DNA from: Prorocentrum cordatum | Lineage: Eukaryota; Sar; Dinophyceae; Prorocentrales; Prorocentraceae | NCBI GenBank assembly: GCA_963575745.1 | Contig: CAUYUJ010017658.1 | Coordinates: 186,388-218,887, forward strand | Length of the DNA: 32,500 bases | Direction: 5' to 3' | In this document: in pieces, positions 1 to 8,127 of the stretch | Layout: each line of letters starts with the position of its first letter | How positions within the stretch are numbered: position 1 is the first letter of the stretch | Position numbers and translations under genes: made by a program | Notes under the pieces: generated by a model | Database searches by the model: none | What the model saw: only the letters and a program-made list of their open reading frames with translations | What the model was told of the DNA's origin: nothing

Positions 1-420
1 TGGCGGCCCCAGATGGCCCACAGACACCCTCCGAAGAATTCCAAATCGTGATTCGGTCGTTCAGGGAGACCGCGGTTGGAGGCAGGGTGGCCCGAGGAAG
101 CCCCCAGAGGCCCCCAGAATACGCCCAGGAGGCCTCCAGAAGGCCTTCAGAAAGCCTGAAACAACTTTTGTCAGGCCCCTAGAGGCTCTCCAAGGAGGAG
201 CCTCCGCAAACAAGAGCTGAGGAGGATGGGGAGAATGCGCAAGGCATGGCGAAAACAAAGAAAACGAAGCATGGAGGAAGGATAACGAAAAACATTATTA
301 TAGCGGCGATGCCGGAAAAGGCAACTAGGAATTGTCGCTAAATTGTCGGCTTGACCTTCCTGCTAGTCCGCCTGCATACCAAACTTCAAGGACCAAGGTG
401 CATGGCGCGAAGCGCCACTG
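1..420. other. No gene recognised; G/C-rich degenerate repeat
   Basis: Nothing here resembles a known protein. Bases 80-165 contain loosely repeated GGCCCCCAGA / GGCCTCCAGA words about 10-11 bp apart. They look like a decayed, opposite-strand relative of the TCTTGG repeat at 1860-2515. The rest is plain sequence with no exon-like match. If the minus-strand proteasome gene is read correctly, this would be intron or downstream sequence of that gene. Confidence 0.4.
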
Positions 421-464
421 CAAACTTGTATATATATACATACATACATATATATATATATATA
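421..464. repeat. (TA)n / TACA microsatellite
   Basis: Alternating TA with interspersed TACATACA units, directly abutting the GC hairpin at 465-504. It is an AT-rich island in a GC-rich setting. Confidence 0.9.
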
Positions 465-504
465 CTAGAACCACGCGCGCGCTTCGCGCGCGCTTAGGTT
501 CTAG
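465..504. repeat. 40-nt perfect-ended hairpin
   Basis: The outer arms CTAGAACC (465-472) and GGTTCTAG (497-504) are exact reverse complements. Inside them two GCGCGCGC blocks flank a TTC loop, giving a second 8-bp stem. The structure sits right at the end of a TA microsatellite. It could be a tiny fold-back element or a cruciform. It does not look like a bacterial terminator, because no T-run follows. Confidence 0.75.
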
Positions 505-885
505 CTAGGATCGTCACCGTCGTCATCATGAACATCACCATCGCCATCATTCCCCCCGCCAGGGCTAATGTACATCGTTTCTGGATGCTTCTGGCCGGGA
601 TACGAAAGGAGTTTCTGTAGTTAGAGTCTCTGGGGGAAGTCGCGGGGCCCCTCAGGATACGTACGGATGCCTCTGATAATCCCCCAGCGTGCCCCACGAG
701 ATGGCCAGAGGGTGCCCGAACAGAACCCGAGGACGTCGACGACGGCGGCGATGAAGACGGCGGCGATCGCGGCGACGAAGGTAGCGGCGGTTGCCATGGG
801 TTAGTACCCAATCAGAGCTTGCCTCTGTAAGGGTCCTGGCGGATTAAAAGGTTCGATGAGGTTCGGCAAGATTCCGGCCCCATGC
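505..885. other. No gene recognised
   Basis: There is a minus-strand open frame near 630-800 rich in Ala, Val and Ile and some CGC/GCC trinucleotide runs at 735-790. Nothing was recognised as a protein domain. Confidence 0.4.
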
Positions 886-985
886 GGCCGGGCCGGGTGC
901 CCGGGTGCCTGGGTGCCCGGGTGCCCGGTGCCTGGGTGCCTGGGTGCCCGGTGCCCGGGTGCCGGGGTGCCTGGGGGTGCCCTAT
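886..985. repeat. GGTGCCYG octamer array
   Basis: About a dozen head-to-tail copies of GGTGCCCG or GGTGCCTG, with occasional 7- or 9-base variants. It abuts a second 8-bp array (TATAGCCC), so two unrelated sequences of the same unit length lie side by side. Confidence 0.85.
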
Positions 986-1265
986 CGCCCTATAGCCCTG
1001 TAGCCCTATTGCCCTATAGCCGTATAGCCCTATAGGACTATAGCCCAATAGCCCTATATCCCTATATCCATCTAGCCCTTTAGCTCTATAGCCCTCTGAT
1101 CCTATAGCCCTGTAGCCCTATAGCCCCATAGCTCTACAGCCCAACAACCCTATAGCCCAATAGCCGAATAGCCCACATAGCCCTATAGCCCTATGGCCCT
1201 AGCCCTATAGCCCTATAGCCCTACAGCCCTATAGCCCTGTAGCCCAATAGCCCTGTAGCCCAAGT
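985..1265. repeat. TATAGCCC octamer array
   Basis: About 35 copies of an 8-bp unit, TATAGCCC, with point variants (TGTAGCCC, AATAGCCC). Three units make 24 bp, so every frame stays open and encodes an eight-residue repeat (GYRAIGLQ on the minus strand). That explains the open frames here without a gene. The G-rich strand reads GGGCTATA, which is only distantly like the telomere word TTTAGGG. Confidence 0.9.
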
Positions 1266-1361
1266 CGTTTTCATCCTGAGTCGTTTTCTGACGGTCCCGG
1301 GAACCTGCGAGGGGCCCCGGAGGCCGAAAATTAACAAAAACCGCCGTCGTGATTTTTCCAA

Positions 1362-1410
1362 GACGTCGGAGGTCCAGGTCGTGCTTCCCGCCTCCCCAGA
1401 CCTCCGACGT
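1362..1410. repeat. Inverted repeat ACGTCGGAGGTC
   Basis: ACGTCGGAGGTC at 1362-1373 and its exact reverse complement at 1399-1410 make a 12-bp stem around a 25-nt loop. A related word, CAAGACGTCGGAGGTCTGGG, recurs at about 23260-23279 and is also followed by GAGGTCGC and an A-rich stretch. A dispersed repeat family is therefore likely. Confidence 0.65.
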
Positions 1411-1610
1411 CGTAATTTTTGCGACCTCGGGCCCAGGAATCGATTGGGAAAACGCACATGGGAAGGCAAGAAATGATGGACCCATCATTTCGTACCTATG
1501 CCTTGATCAGTGGGACGGGCTTCGCACCGCCGCACATCACAAGACACGCTCGAGCGGATCCAGCCGTGGCGACGTCGGGGACTGCAGAAGGTCGCAAGGA
1601 CACAGAACGT

Positions 1611-1672
1611 GAAAGGAAGAGAGAGAAAGAGAGAAAGAGAGGGAGAGAGAGACAGACAGACAGAGAGCGAAG

Positions 1673-1706
<34 letters not shown>

Positions 1707-1790
1707 TGGAGAGAGAGAGAGAAACAACAAAAAAGACAGAGAGAGAGAGGCAGAGAGAGGAAATGGAGAGGAGGCGAGCTTGAGTCAACG
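1611..1790. repeat. (GA)n microsatellite tract
   Basis: A purine-only GAGA-rich tract with AGAC and AAAG interruptions. It is the first of three such tracts (also 2761-2842 and 3055-3195). The long Ser/Leu frames on the minus strand and Arg/Glu frames on the plus strand here are repeat artefacts. Confidence 0.9.
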
Positions 1791-1854
1791 AAAGTCGCAG
1801 GGAAGGGGGCAGGGGGAAGAAGGCCAGAGAGCGCTGAAGGATACAAATACTGGA

Positions 1855-2515
1855 ACCCTCTTGGGACCCTCTTGGGATTTTTTTGGGGGCCTCGTCTGGC
1901 CGCTCGCTGGGAGTTTGACGTAGCTTCTCGGGAGCCTCTGAACCTGTCGGAGGCCTCCTGGAAGCAGGTTCGAAGCATTTTTGGGGCCGATTTGGGGCTT
2001 CTCGGGGCCTCCTTTGGGCCTCTTGGGGGTCTCCTGGGACCTCTTGAGGGGCCTCCTTGGGGCCTCCTGGCGGCCTCTTGGGGCGGAAGGCTCGAGCTTG
2101 CGGTTCGTGGTCCCCCTCTGGGCCCCCTCTTGGGCCCGTCTTGGGGCCCTCTTGGGCCATCTTGGGCGCCTCTTGGGCCGTCTTGGGGCCCTCTTGGGCT
2201 GTCCTGGGGCCCTCTTGGAAGCTTCTTGGGCCGTCTTGGGGCGGTCTTGGGCGCCTCTTGGGCCGTCCTGTAACGTCGGAAAGCCCAAAAGGCAACTTTG
2301 TGAAAAATGTACGTTTTACGAAGTGAATGGGCCAACTTTTGCGTCTAGGGGCCCTCTTGGAGCGCATGTTGGAGGCTTCTTGGGGCGTCTTGGGGGCGTC
2401 CTTGGACGTCTGGAGGCCATCTTCAGCATCTTGGAGCCCTCTTGGAGGCCTCTTGGAAATTGCTTGGGCCGTCTTGGGCGCTTCTTGGGCCGTCTTGTCT
2501 GACCGGGGAGGCCTC
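1855..2515 (+). repeat. TCTTGGG repeat with 10.6-bp period
   Basis: TCTTG/TCCTG words recur every 10 or 11 bases. Between 2128 and 2266 there are 14 starts, with spacings 11,11,10,11,10,11,10,11,11,10,11,11,10 (mean 10.6). The repeat resumes at 2340-2515 after a plain interval that contains AACTTTGTG. The period equals the DNA helical repeat, so every copy faces the same side of the helix. A diverged relative in the opposite orientation is at about 8860-8955. No protein is implied; the Pro/Gln/Asp/Gly frames are by-products. Confidence 0.8.
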
Positions 2516-2604
2516 CGGCAAGCCCCGACGAGCCTCCGGGCCCCCTGGGGCCCACATTTGTGGTCGGGGTCCCGGCCCCGGGCCCCCGGACCCGGTGCGC
2601 CGTT

Positions 2605-2760
2605 ATATGTATATAAATATAAAAGAAAATTAGCGCCAACCACATCGAGAGAGATAACATAAACACATACCGTCTCCTCTCTTTTTGTTGTTTCTCCCTC
2701 TCTATATATGTATAGAGAGAAATCAAACAACGAAATAACATACACGTCAAGACAGAAGCA
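2605..2760. other. AT-rich island between GA tracts
   Basis: AT-rich sequence with TATATGTATATAAATAT and a self-complementary TCTCTATATATGTATAGAGA (about 2699-2720). It separates the 10.6-bp repeat from the second GA tract. No gene was seen. Confidence 0.5.
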
Positions 2761-2762
2761 GC

Positions 2763-2814
<52 letters not shown>

Positions 2815-2842
2815 AAGAGAGAGAGAGAGAGAGACAGAGAGC
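2761..2842. repeat. (GA)n microsatellite tract
   Basis: Nearly pure GAGAGA with scattered AAAG and GACA. Confidence 0.9.
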
Positions 2843-3054
2843 AACAGTTCGGACCAGAGCTGATCCACGGGCGGGGCCACATGCGCCATTGCCCGCACCC
2901 GTTGGGCGGGAGGAGCCGCTGGCAGACCCGGGGGCAGTGAACAACTCCCCCCCAGGCGCCACCAGGAAAACGGCTACGACTGGAGAGCAACGAAGGGCAC
3001 GGCGATTCGGGAATGCCACTCCCGATCTGTGAAGCACGTTTCGGCATGCATGCC
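2843..3054. other. GC-rich spacer between GA tracts, no gene
   Basis: All three minus-strand frames were read for the missing last exon of the proteasome gene. None matches its C-terminal tail. Confidence 0.4.
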
Positions 3055-3195
3055 CCGAGAGAGAGAGAGAGAGGGAAGGAAAGAGAAAGAGAACGAGAGG
3101 GAGAGAGGGAGAACGAGAGAGAGAGAGAGAGCGAGAGCGAGAGAGAGAGAGAGAGAGAGCGAGAGGGAGAAAGAGAGCGAGAAAGACAACAAACA
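3055..3195. repeat. (GA)n microsatellite tract
   Basis: A purine-rich GAGAGA/GCGAGA tract ending about 65 bp from the last recognised proteasome exon (3262-3304), inside the next inferred intron. Confidence 0.9.
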
Positions 3196-3261
3196 TACTA
3201 TTTTTTCTCGAGCGTCCCAACCTGCGCGGCGGGAAGTGGCAAAAAAGACAGCGCGACAAAC

Positions 3262-3304
3262 CCTCCTGGGTGATCAACACTATCTCGATGTTCTTGCCAG
3301 AAGC
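3262..3304 (-). CDS. PSMA7: Proteasome alpha-4 exon E (near C-terminus)
   Basis: Read on the minus strand from 3304, the exon encodes ASGKNIEIVLITQEG. In proteasome alpha-4 the segment S/T-G-x-KNIE-I/L-x-V follows LLEV and forms a late beta-strand of the core fold. The exon would start after an AG (3306-3305) as AG|GCT and continues phase 0 from exon D (LLEVTE). Both ends of the intervening 3.3-kb intron show GAGGC (donor GAG|GCC, acceptor GAG|GCT). A GT donor lies at 3261-3260, after one base of the next codon. Forty-three bp is short but matches the frame exactly. The tail that usually follows (about 35 mostly charged residues) was not found to the left. Homology and frame are read from sequence; the exon limits are inferred. 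Confidence 0.82.
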
Positions 3305-3349
3305 CTCCGAAACGCGCGCTGGCGCGATGGATGCACGTTGCGGCGGGCG

Positions 3350-3500
3350 ACGGCGGCAGCGGCAGCGAGGAAGGGGAGAGGACGGAGGACGAGGAGGAGG
3401 AGGAGGAAGCGACAGCGGCGGCGGTGGAGAGGATGTGGAGCGGACGGAGGAGAAGGAATAGGAGGAGGAGGAGGAAGAGGAGGAGGAAGAGCAGGAGGAG
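3350..3500 (+). repeat. GGA/GCG-rich purine tract
   Basis: Irregular GGAGGA and GGCGGC trinucleotides lead directly up to the spliced-leader relic. The Arg/Glu-rich plus-strand frames here are composition effects. Confidence 0.7.
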
Positions 3501-3509
3501 GAGTAGGCG

Positions 3510-3531
3510 TCCGTAGCAAGTTTGGTTCAAG
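3510..3531 (+). promoter_or_regulatory. Dinoflagellate spliced-leader relic
   Basis: These 22 bases match the conserved dinoflagellate spliced leader at 19 positions. By my alignment the differences are at leader positions 9, 11 and 17. The end, TTCAAG, is joined straight to GCTGAAGCC with no GT donor, so this is not an SL RNA gene. It is what remains when a trans-spliced mRNA is copied back into DNA. An 8-bp stem, GAAGCCCC / GGGGCTTC, lies just downstream (3535-3558). The ORF1-like sequence that follows on the same strand suggests the reinserted message was a retroelement transcript. Confidence 0.7.
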
Positions 3532-4690
3532 GCTGAAGCCCCAAGCCGTGGGGGCTTCAATCCTTGGGTTTCCGCTGTGCGAGACAACCACCGAGCGGGC
3601 GCCCAGGCGCATTGCCTTGCACCCCTGTCGGGGACTCCTCCTGCTCCGACGGGGCCCCCGTTCAGTTTCCGCCGTACCCCACGGCAGTCGTGGAGTCAGC
3701 ACGCCTGGACGTGCGGCGTCAGGAAGCGCAAGCGCGCCAACAACTTCAGCTGGGGCAGCACCTGCTACCGCTGCGGCGCGCCCGCTCCGGTTGCGCCCGA
3801 CGAGAAGAACCCCGCAGCCGCTCGCTGGTGCGTGGGCCCGCGGTCCGCCTGGCAATGGTGCTGCTCATCGGGCTTATAACATCGATGACTTGCAGCAGCA
3901 GGCCTTCCTCTCGATGGACGACGACGACTTCGCCGCTGTCCCTGGGCTGCTTCCTGCTCAGCAACGCTCGTGTCTGTCGGCTCAGCGGGCAGCGCAGCGC
4001 GGCGACCCCATGGCTGTGTCCAGCGAGGACAAGCATGGGCATGACCAGCTCAAGGCCAAGGTGCAGAAGGCCGCTACCTGGCTCGAGCGTGCGCGGCGAC
4101 AACTGGCCCAACAAGTGCTACGTCTACGCAAGCTTCAGGGGGAACGCCAGGAACTGCAGGCCAAGGAGCAGGCCGCAGCGCAGCGTGCAGCAGAGGCTTT
4201 CATCCAACCCGACGTCAACGGCACAGGGAGGAAGACGAAGACGCAGCGTAAACCACCGTGAGACATCGTGGCACTCCGGGGACCTCGGAGCACTCCGGGC
4301 CGGCCTCGGAGGGCGAGGCTGACCATTCCCGCGGGGCGGCCTCCAAGGGCCAACTCTGTCCGCACGTCTCCTCCGCATTCTGCTGCCACTGCTCGCCCTC
4401 CCAATCCAACCCCCCAATCTCCTCGTCCGACGTGCTTCGTCAAGGGACGCCAGCGATGGGAACGTCTCAGACCGCGGCGTCGCACTTGAGACCTCGGAAG
4501 GGCGAGCGAAAGCGTCGCGCGGCGACCATGCGCCTGAAGCCGAGCGGACTTGCGAAAGCGGCATCGCCCGTCTCAGAAATCCCTCTCCCGAGGAGGAAGA
4601 AGAGGAGAAGGAGAAGGAGGAGGAGGATGATGATGAGGAGGGGGAGGAGGAGGAGAAGGAGAAGGAGGAGGAGGAGGCTAGACTAAACCT
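3532..4690 (+). pseudogene. 5' part of LINE ORF1: RanBP2-type finger and coiled coil
   Basis: One frame (3577-3879) contains W-T-C, then N-N-F, then C-Y-R-CGAP, the W-x-C...N...C-x2-C pattern of a RanBP2-type zinc finger. The first Cys pair is damaged: WTCGVR shows an Arg where the second Cys is expected. The reading then passes to the frame of 3029-4261, with GAWARGPPGNGA and a helical stretch (about 4020-4200) of heptad-like Leu/Ala/Gln with many Lys, Arg and Glu, a probable coiled coil. At least one frameshift near 3830-3850 separates the two. Further on, another frame ends in a Glu/Asp/Lys run over the GGA tract at 4591-4678. A finger followed by a coiled coil is usual for the first ORF of dinoflagellate LINEs. 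No endonuclease or RT follows, so the copy is truncated or was deleted. It lies antisense to the proteasome gene in the intron between exons D and E. Confidence 0.6.
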
Positions 4691-5163
4691 AAAAGGTCAT
4701 GCAATACATTAGCGCGCGGGAATCCCTCAGGATCCCTTCCTGAGCGTAGGCCTGGCTTGGGTTCGACCCCGGACTCTGCCCACGCCGACCCTGTAGACGA
4801 AGTCCCACAAGGCAATGTCGGCATCCGCGACGGCCCCGATCACAAATCGCCTCCAATGCACGATCGCCGTCACGAGCTTCTTGTGCTTCTCGAACCACGC
4901 GACAGCCGCAGGCCCCGACACGCACGTGAGGCCACTGTCCTTGCCGATGTCCGACGCATTCTTCTCGCTCTGCAGCTCGTCGCCCGCGTCGCGACAGGAA
5001 TCCTTGGCGCCGGGCGCGCCAATCCAGGCGCTGGCTACCCACGCCCGCGCTCTCCACCAGGAAGCCCCCGCGACTGCAATGCCACGCTGTGCTCCAGCAT
5101 GGCCTTCCGGGTGTGCCAGCGGCGGCGGCGGCGTCCCAGCGCCTGCAGCACCGCCCGCGTCTG

Positions 5164-5247
5164 CCTTCCAACTCCCTTCGCGGGGAGGGCCAGGCTCAGC
5201 CCCTGCCTTCCAACCCCCTTCACGGGGAGGGCCAGGCTCAGCCCTGC
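5164..5247. repeat. Two-copy 42-bp tandem repeat
   Basis: CCTTCCAACTCCCTTCGCGG begins at 5164 and recurs with few changes at 5206, so the period is 42 bp. Being a multiple of three, it adds 14 residues to the minus-strand frame without breaking it. Confidence 0.85.
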
Positions 5248-5920
5248 CCAGCGGCGCCAGGGGCCCGCGGCCCAGCCCCTCGAAAACCGCCTCGGCGATC
5301 TCGTCGCTGCTGGGCTGTAGGCTCAGACGGCCCCATACGCCAGGCGGCGTTGGGATGTAAGGCCTCGCCGCGGAGCGCAGCGGCGTGCGGCGCGCGGGCG
5401 CCCCCTCAGGCCGCGAACCCGCAGGCTCCGCAGCGCAGACCTCGACCTCCAACCGCGGGAGGACCACGGCGGCCTCCGCCAGGCAGATCTAGACGATGCG
5501 CTCCACGGGCTCACGCGCGGCCAGCCCGCCGAAGGCCCCGAGGCGCGGCCCTGCTGCCACCTCTGCGATGGCCGCGTCGGAAGCCGTCGCGAAGCCGCCG
5601 ATTGGCACGCGCAGCGCGTGCAACGCGGCGTTGCGGCGGCGCCTGCGTCGGCCGCACACTCGAGCGCCTGCAGCAGCGGCCTGCAAGGCCGGCCGAGCCG
5701 CCAGCTCTCGTTCGCGCCAAGAGCCTGGGGCGACTCCGCCAGCTGGCACCAGCAGGCCCTTGAGGCGCTCGATCTCCAGCCGGGCCTCCGACAGCTCCTG
5801 CACCAGCCGCTGAACGAGGCGGTCCGCGGCAGCCCAGGCCCCAGCACCCCGGAGGGGCTCCCGCGCCATCTGCCGGCCCAAGCTAGCCTGAACCGCGCTG
5901 GCTTGAGCCAGAATGGCTGC

Positions 5921-5979
5921 GGAGGAGGAGGAGGAGGAGGAGGAGGAGGAGGAGGAGGAGGAGGAGGAGGAGGAGGAGG
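5921..5979. repeat. (GGA)n microsatellite
   Basis: About 19 uninterrupted GGA units. The same trinucleotide makes long runs at 24604-24660 and, as CTC, at 12489-12895 and 32086-32182. Confidence 0.95.
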
Positions 5980-6339
5980 GGGGGGAAGAGGATGGCCCCG
6001 TTTGGAGCTGTGTGATCGTCCTGCGCACTGCTCCAGCTCCTCCCGCGGCCCACGGGCCTCTCCCGCCTCTGCCGCACCTCTGGCCGCTCCCTCCCTCTGC
6101 CTCCTCCGCCTGCCGCTCCTGGTCCTGCCGCTCCTCAGCCACCTCGCCCTCAACTCAGAGGAGGAGAAGGAGAAGGTACCCATACCTCTACCCTTTGCTC
6201 GTTGTCCTCTTTTTGGGGCCTCCTCGGAGGCCCTCGTCGCCGCCGCTGGATCCGCCTCGAAATCCTGGTCAAAACGCACCTCAAGAGAGGTCCGGGAAGT
6301 AACAATATCGGTACCTTTTGGTTTCTCCATCAACCTCCC

Positions 6340-6560
6340 CATCCTCCGCCTCCTCCCCCTCCGTCGCCTCCCTCTCCAACACGCAGTCTACAACACAATT
6401 CTCATGCAGCACATCCTCCACCGCCTCCACCATCTTCCTCCTCCACCGATCCTTCTCCTCCTCCTCCTCCTTCTCCTATTTACCATCCTCTGGGTCATTC
6501 TAGGAGGAAGGGGGGACAAGCGGAGGAGGGCAAGGAGGAGGAGATCGGAAGGGGTTGGTT
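6340..6560. repeat. CCT/TCC-rich then GGA-rich low-complexity DNA
   Basis: Pyrimidine-rich trinucleotides (6340-6480) are followed by purine-rich GGAGG (6505-6560) on the same strand. The region could fold back on itself. It begins about 85 bp from exon D. No gene was recognised. Confidence 0.6.
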
Positions 6561-6643
6561 GGAGGGAGGGCGACGACGAATGAGAGGCGGACTGAAACAT
6601 GCTGTCAAACTCGACATCCCTCAGAACGGCTGAGCTGAGCGGC

Positions 6644-6706
6644 CTCGGTGACCTCCAGCAACCCCTTGAGCGCCAGCTTCACGGTGGTGTCGTTGTCCAT
6701 GTCTTC
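6644..6706 (-). CDS. PSMA7: Proteasome alpha-4 exon D
   Basis: The exon reads EDMDNDTTVKLALKGLLEVTE from 6706 down to 6644, exactly 21 codons. It corresponds to the helix before the final strands of 20S alpha subunits, where alpha-4 proteins have a T-(I/V)-KL-(A/V)-(I/L)-(K/R)-x-LLEV motif. The acceptor is AG (6708-6707) and the donor is GAG|GCC, a GC donor of the kind common in dinoflagellates. Joining backwards to exon C gives EKKYK-EDMD, where related proteins have EKNY followed by acidic residues. Joining forwards gives LLEVTE-ASGKNIE. Both joins keep the frame. No stop or frameshift lies in the exon. Confidence 0.88.
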
Positions 6707-6709
6707 CTC

Positions 6710-7110
6710 GGGGGGAGGCGGCCGAGAATGGATAAAGGGAGGGACGACAACATAATCACATGTTGTGGAATCATAGTCGCGGTCTTGAAATCTGTGTTCG
6801 GCAAAGGCGAAGAAGCAGGATGGAACAGCACGGATACAAAGGCTGACAAAGGCAACCATCGCGTTGGAGCGTCAGGCGGGACGACTGATGAACACCCTGC
6901 CGCAGAGACGGCGACCGAGGCATCGAACTCTACAAAGGACCCAAGTAGTTACATGTTCGTGTAGATGCTGATGCTCGTTTTGTCTTGCAGGGCACTGTAT
7001 GCGGCGAAGGGGCCGAGCTCGCCTCGCTCAGCGGAGACTAGTCCTGCAATAAAATGTGTTGCGTGGGGCCGAGGTCACCTCCCCTAGCGCTCCAGCATTC
7101 ATCCCAATGC
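6710..7110. other. Intron sequence, no gene recognised
   Basis: Mixed sequence between exon D and the first MITE. A plus-strand frame at 6599-6964 is the antisense shadow of exon D plus chance extension. Bases 7083-7115 are repeated, diverged, at about 7276-7312, just beyond the MITE. Confidence 0.5.
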
Positions 7111-7115
7111 AAAGC

Positions 7116-7274
7116 TCAGGTCGGGCCTGTCCCCCTAATTACAAGATCTTGGACGACAAATAACGAAGATTCCAAAACTACTCAAAAGATGCCCAAACAT
7201 ACTCAAAACATATACCTATATTATTTTTGACTATTTCAGAATATTTCTCCTGTAGGGGGACGGCCCCGACTTAA
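7116..7274. mobile_element. TIR MITE copy 1
   Basis: The ends read GGTCGGGCCTGTCCCC and, inverted, GGGGGACGGCCCCGACTTAA. The interior is AT-rich with ACTCAAAA/TTTTTGACTATT. It is the same family as copies at 7381, 10921, 12256 and 31725. No clear target duplication was seen. Instead, the flanking words CCTAGCGCTCC and CATCCCAA occur on both sides, so the site may have been rearranged by unequal exchange. Confidence 0.8.
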
Positions 7275-7380
7275 CCCTAGCGCTCCGGCATCCATCCCAA
7301 CGCAAAGCCCGGCAGTCTCGAGCGGACGGCGAGCACAAGCACGGCAAATGGGAGCAACCCCACTCCAGCGAATACCATTC

Positions 7381-7539
7381 TTAAGTCGGGCCTGTCCCTC
7401 TACAGGGGGTTCTTGGACGAAAGATGAAAAATAGTCAAACCATATACTGAAATACTCAAACATGTTCAAAAACTCATCCCCAGACTATTGTTTGACTATT
7501 TTGGGAAATTCCTCCTGTAGAGGGACAGGCCCGTCTTAA
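7381..7539. mobile_element. TIR MITE copy 2
   Basis: The terminal arms TTAAGTCGGGCCTGTCCCTC and its near reverse complement (GAGGGACAGGCCCGTCTTAA) enclose an AT-rich core with CTCAAACATG and TTTGACTATTTTGGGAAATT. AATACCA occurs at 7371-7377 and 7538-7544, a likely 7-bp target duplication. There is no room for a transposase, so it is non-autonomous. It lies in the intron between exons C and D. Confidence 0.85.
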
Positions 7540-7715
7540 TACCAGTCCCAGGAAGCCCGATCCCAACGGAAGCCCGGCAAGATCCACGGCAGACGGGACA
7601 GCAGAAGGCGAAGAGTGGTCCACAAACATCTTGGGAGTCAGAGGCGGCCAGGGCGTCTGAGCTGTTTGCGACCCCAGAAGACATCGGACAGGAATCGGGA
7701 GCGGCCAAGAGGGAA

Positions 7716-7882
7716 ATGTCCAAGAGGGGGGATGCAAATCATGACTGGCGGCATGTGCGCGGACCAGCGGGGGGCTTAGGGACGTAATGGAACAAGAAGA
7801 GGCGCCATGAAATCTGAGGAAATATCATGGCCCCCGCCATGATACCCACCCACCCCTAGCCATCACCCCCCTCTCTTGCCAT
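7716..7882. repeat. Dispersed repeat, copy 1 (partner at 8562-8735)
   Basis: CCAAGAGGGGGG, then GGCGGCATGTGCGCGG, AAGAGGCGCCATGA, GCCATGAT and CATCACCCCCCTC occur in the same order at 8562-8735. This is an imperfect direct duplication of about 170 bp. Confidence 0.7.
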
Positions 7883-8007
7883 CGCTCGGACGTCCATTCC
7901 CTGTGTTTTTTGTTGGTTTCGTGCGTGGCTTTCTTTGCCAGATGATCAAGGATGCTCCTCGAGGGTCCTCGCCGAAGGAAAAATGCACACGTCCGAGCGA
8001 TGCCAAG
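7875..8007. mobile_element. Short inverted-repeat element, copy 1
   Basis: CTTGCCATCGCTCGGACGT (7875-7893) and ACGTCCGAGCGATGCCAAG (7989-8007) are inverted with one mismatch in 19, giving a 133-bp fold-back unit. The core includes GGTTTCGTGCGTGG and a GGTCCTCGCCGA motif. A second full copy is at 28831-28956 and a right half at about 8310-8373. It looks like a small non-autonomous DNA element. No target duplication was identified. Confidence 0.65.
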
Positions 8008-8127
8008 CTCTTTGCCGCTCCCGAAGGAAAGGGGATGAAGCCAAATCTGGGCCACTCCCGGGGCCCAGCTGGTGCAGTTTCCCTGGAGGACTCCTAGATG
8101 GGCTCGGAGTAGATGGGGTCGAAGGAC

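Larger units (their letters stand above)
4727..6152 (-). pseudogene. Unrecognised coding-like frame with one in-frame stop
   Basis: The same minus-strand frame is open from 6142 to 5489 and again from 5467 down to 4727. The two parts are separated only by an in-frame TAG (5491-5489), so about 470 codons are open but for one stop. An upstream TGA and a pyrimidine-rich run ending in CTGAG (about 6152-6175) would suit a 3' splice site. The product has a Gln/Glu/Arg-rich start, a poly-Ser run over the GGA microsatellite (5921-5979), a likely helix (RLVQELSEARLEIERLKGLL), an exact two-copy 14-residue repeat (EPGPPREGGWKAG), and a C-terminal segment with AWFEKHKKLVTAIVHWRRFV. No family was recognised. 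It lies inside the inferred intron between proteasome exons D and E on the same strand, so it may be a nested gene, a retroelement piece, or chance. Confidence 0.4.

Noticed and set aside
985-1265. Interstitial telomere repeat
   Set aside because: The unit is 8 bp with G-strand GGGCTATA, not the 7-bp TTTAGGG expected in dinoflagellates.
1537-2898. 453-codon minus-strand open frame, Ser/Leu then Pro/Gln/Arg-rich
   Set aside because: It lies over GA microsatellites and the 10.6-bp repeat; composition and periodicity explain it and no domain is present.
2843-3054. Candidate for the last proteasome exon
   Set aside because: All minus-strand frames read; none resembles the charged C-terminal tail.
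3510-3531. Functional spliced-leader RNA gene
   Set aside because: Three changes in the leader, no GT after it and no Sm-site context; better read as a relic in a reinserted message.
6599-6964. Plus-strand 121-codon frame as a gene
   Set aside because: Antisense shadow of proteasome exon D with no domain.
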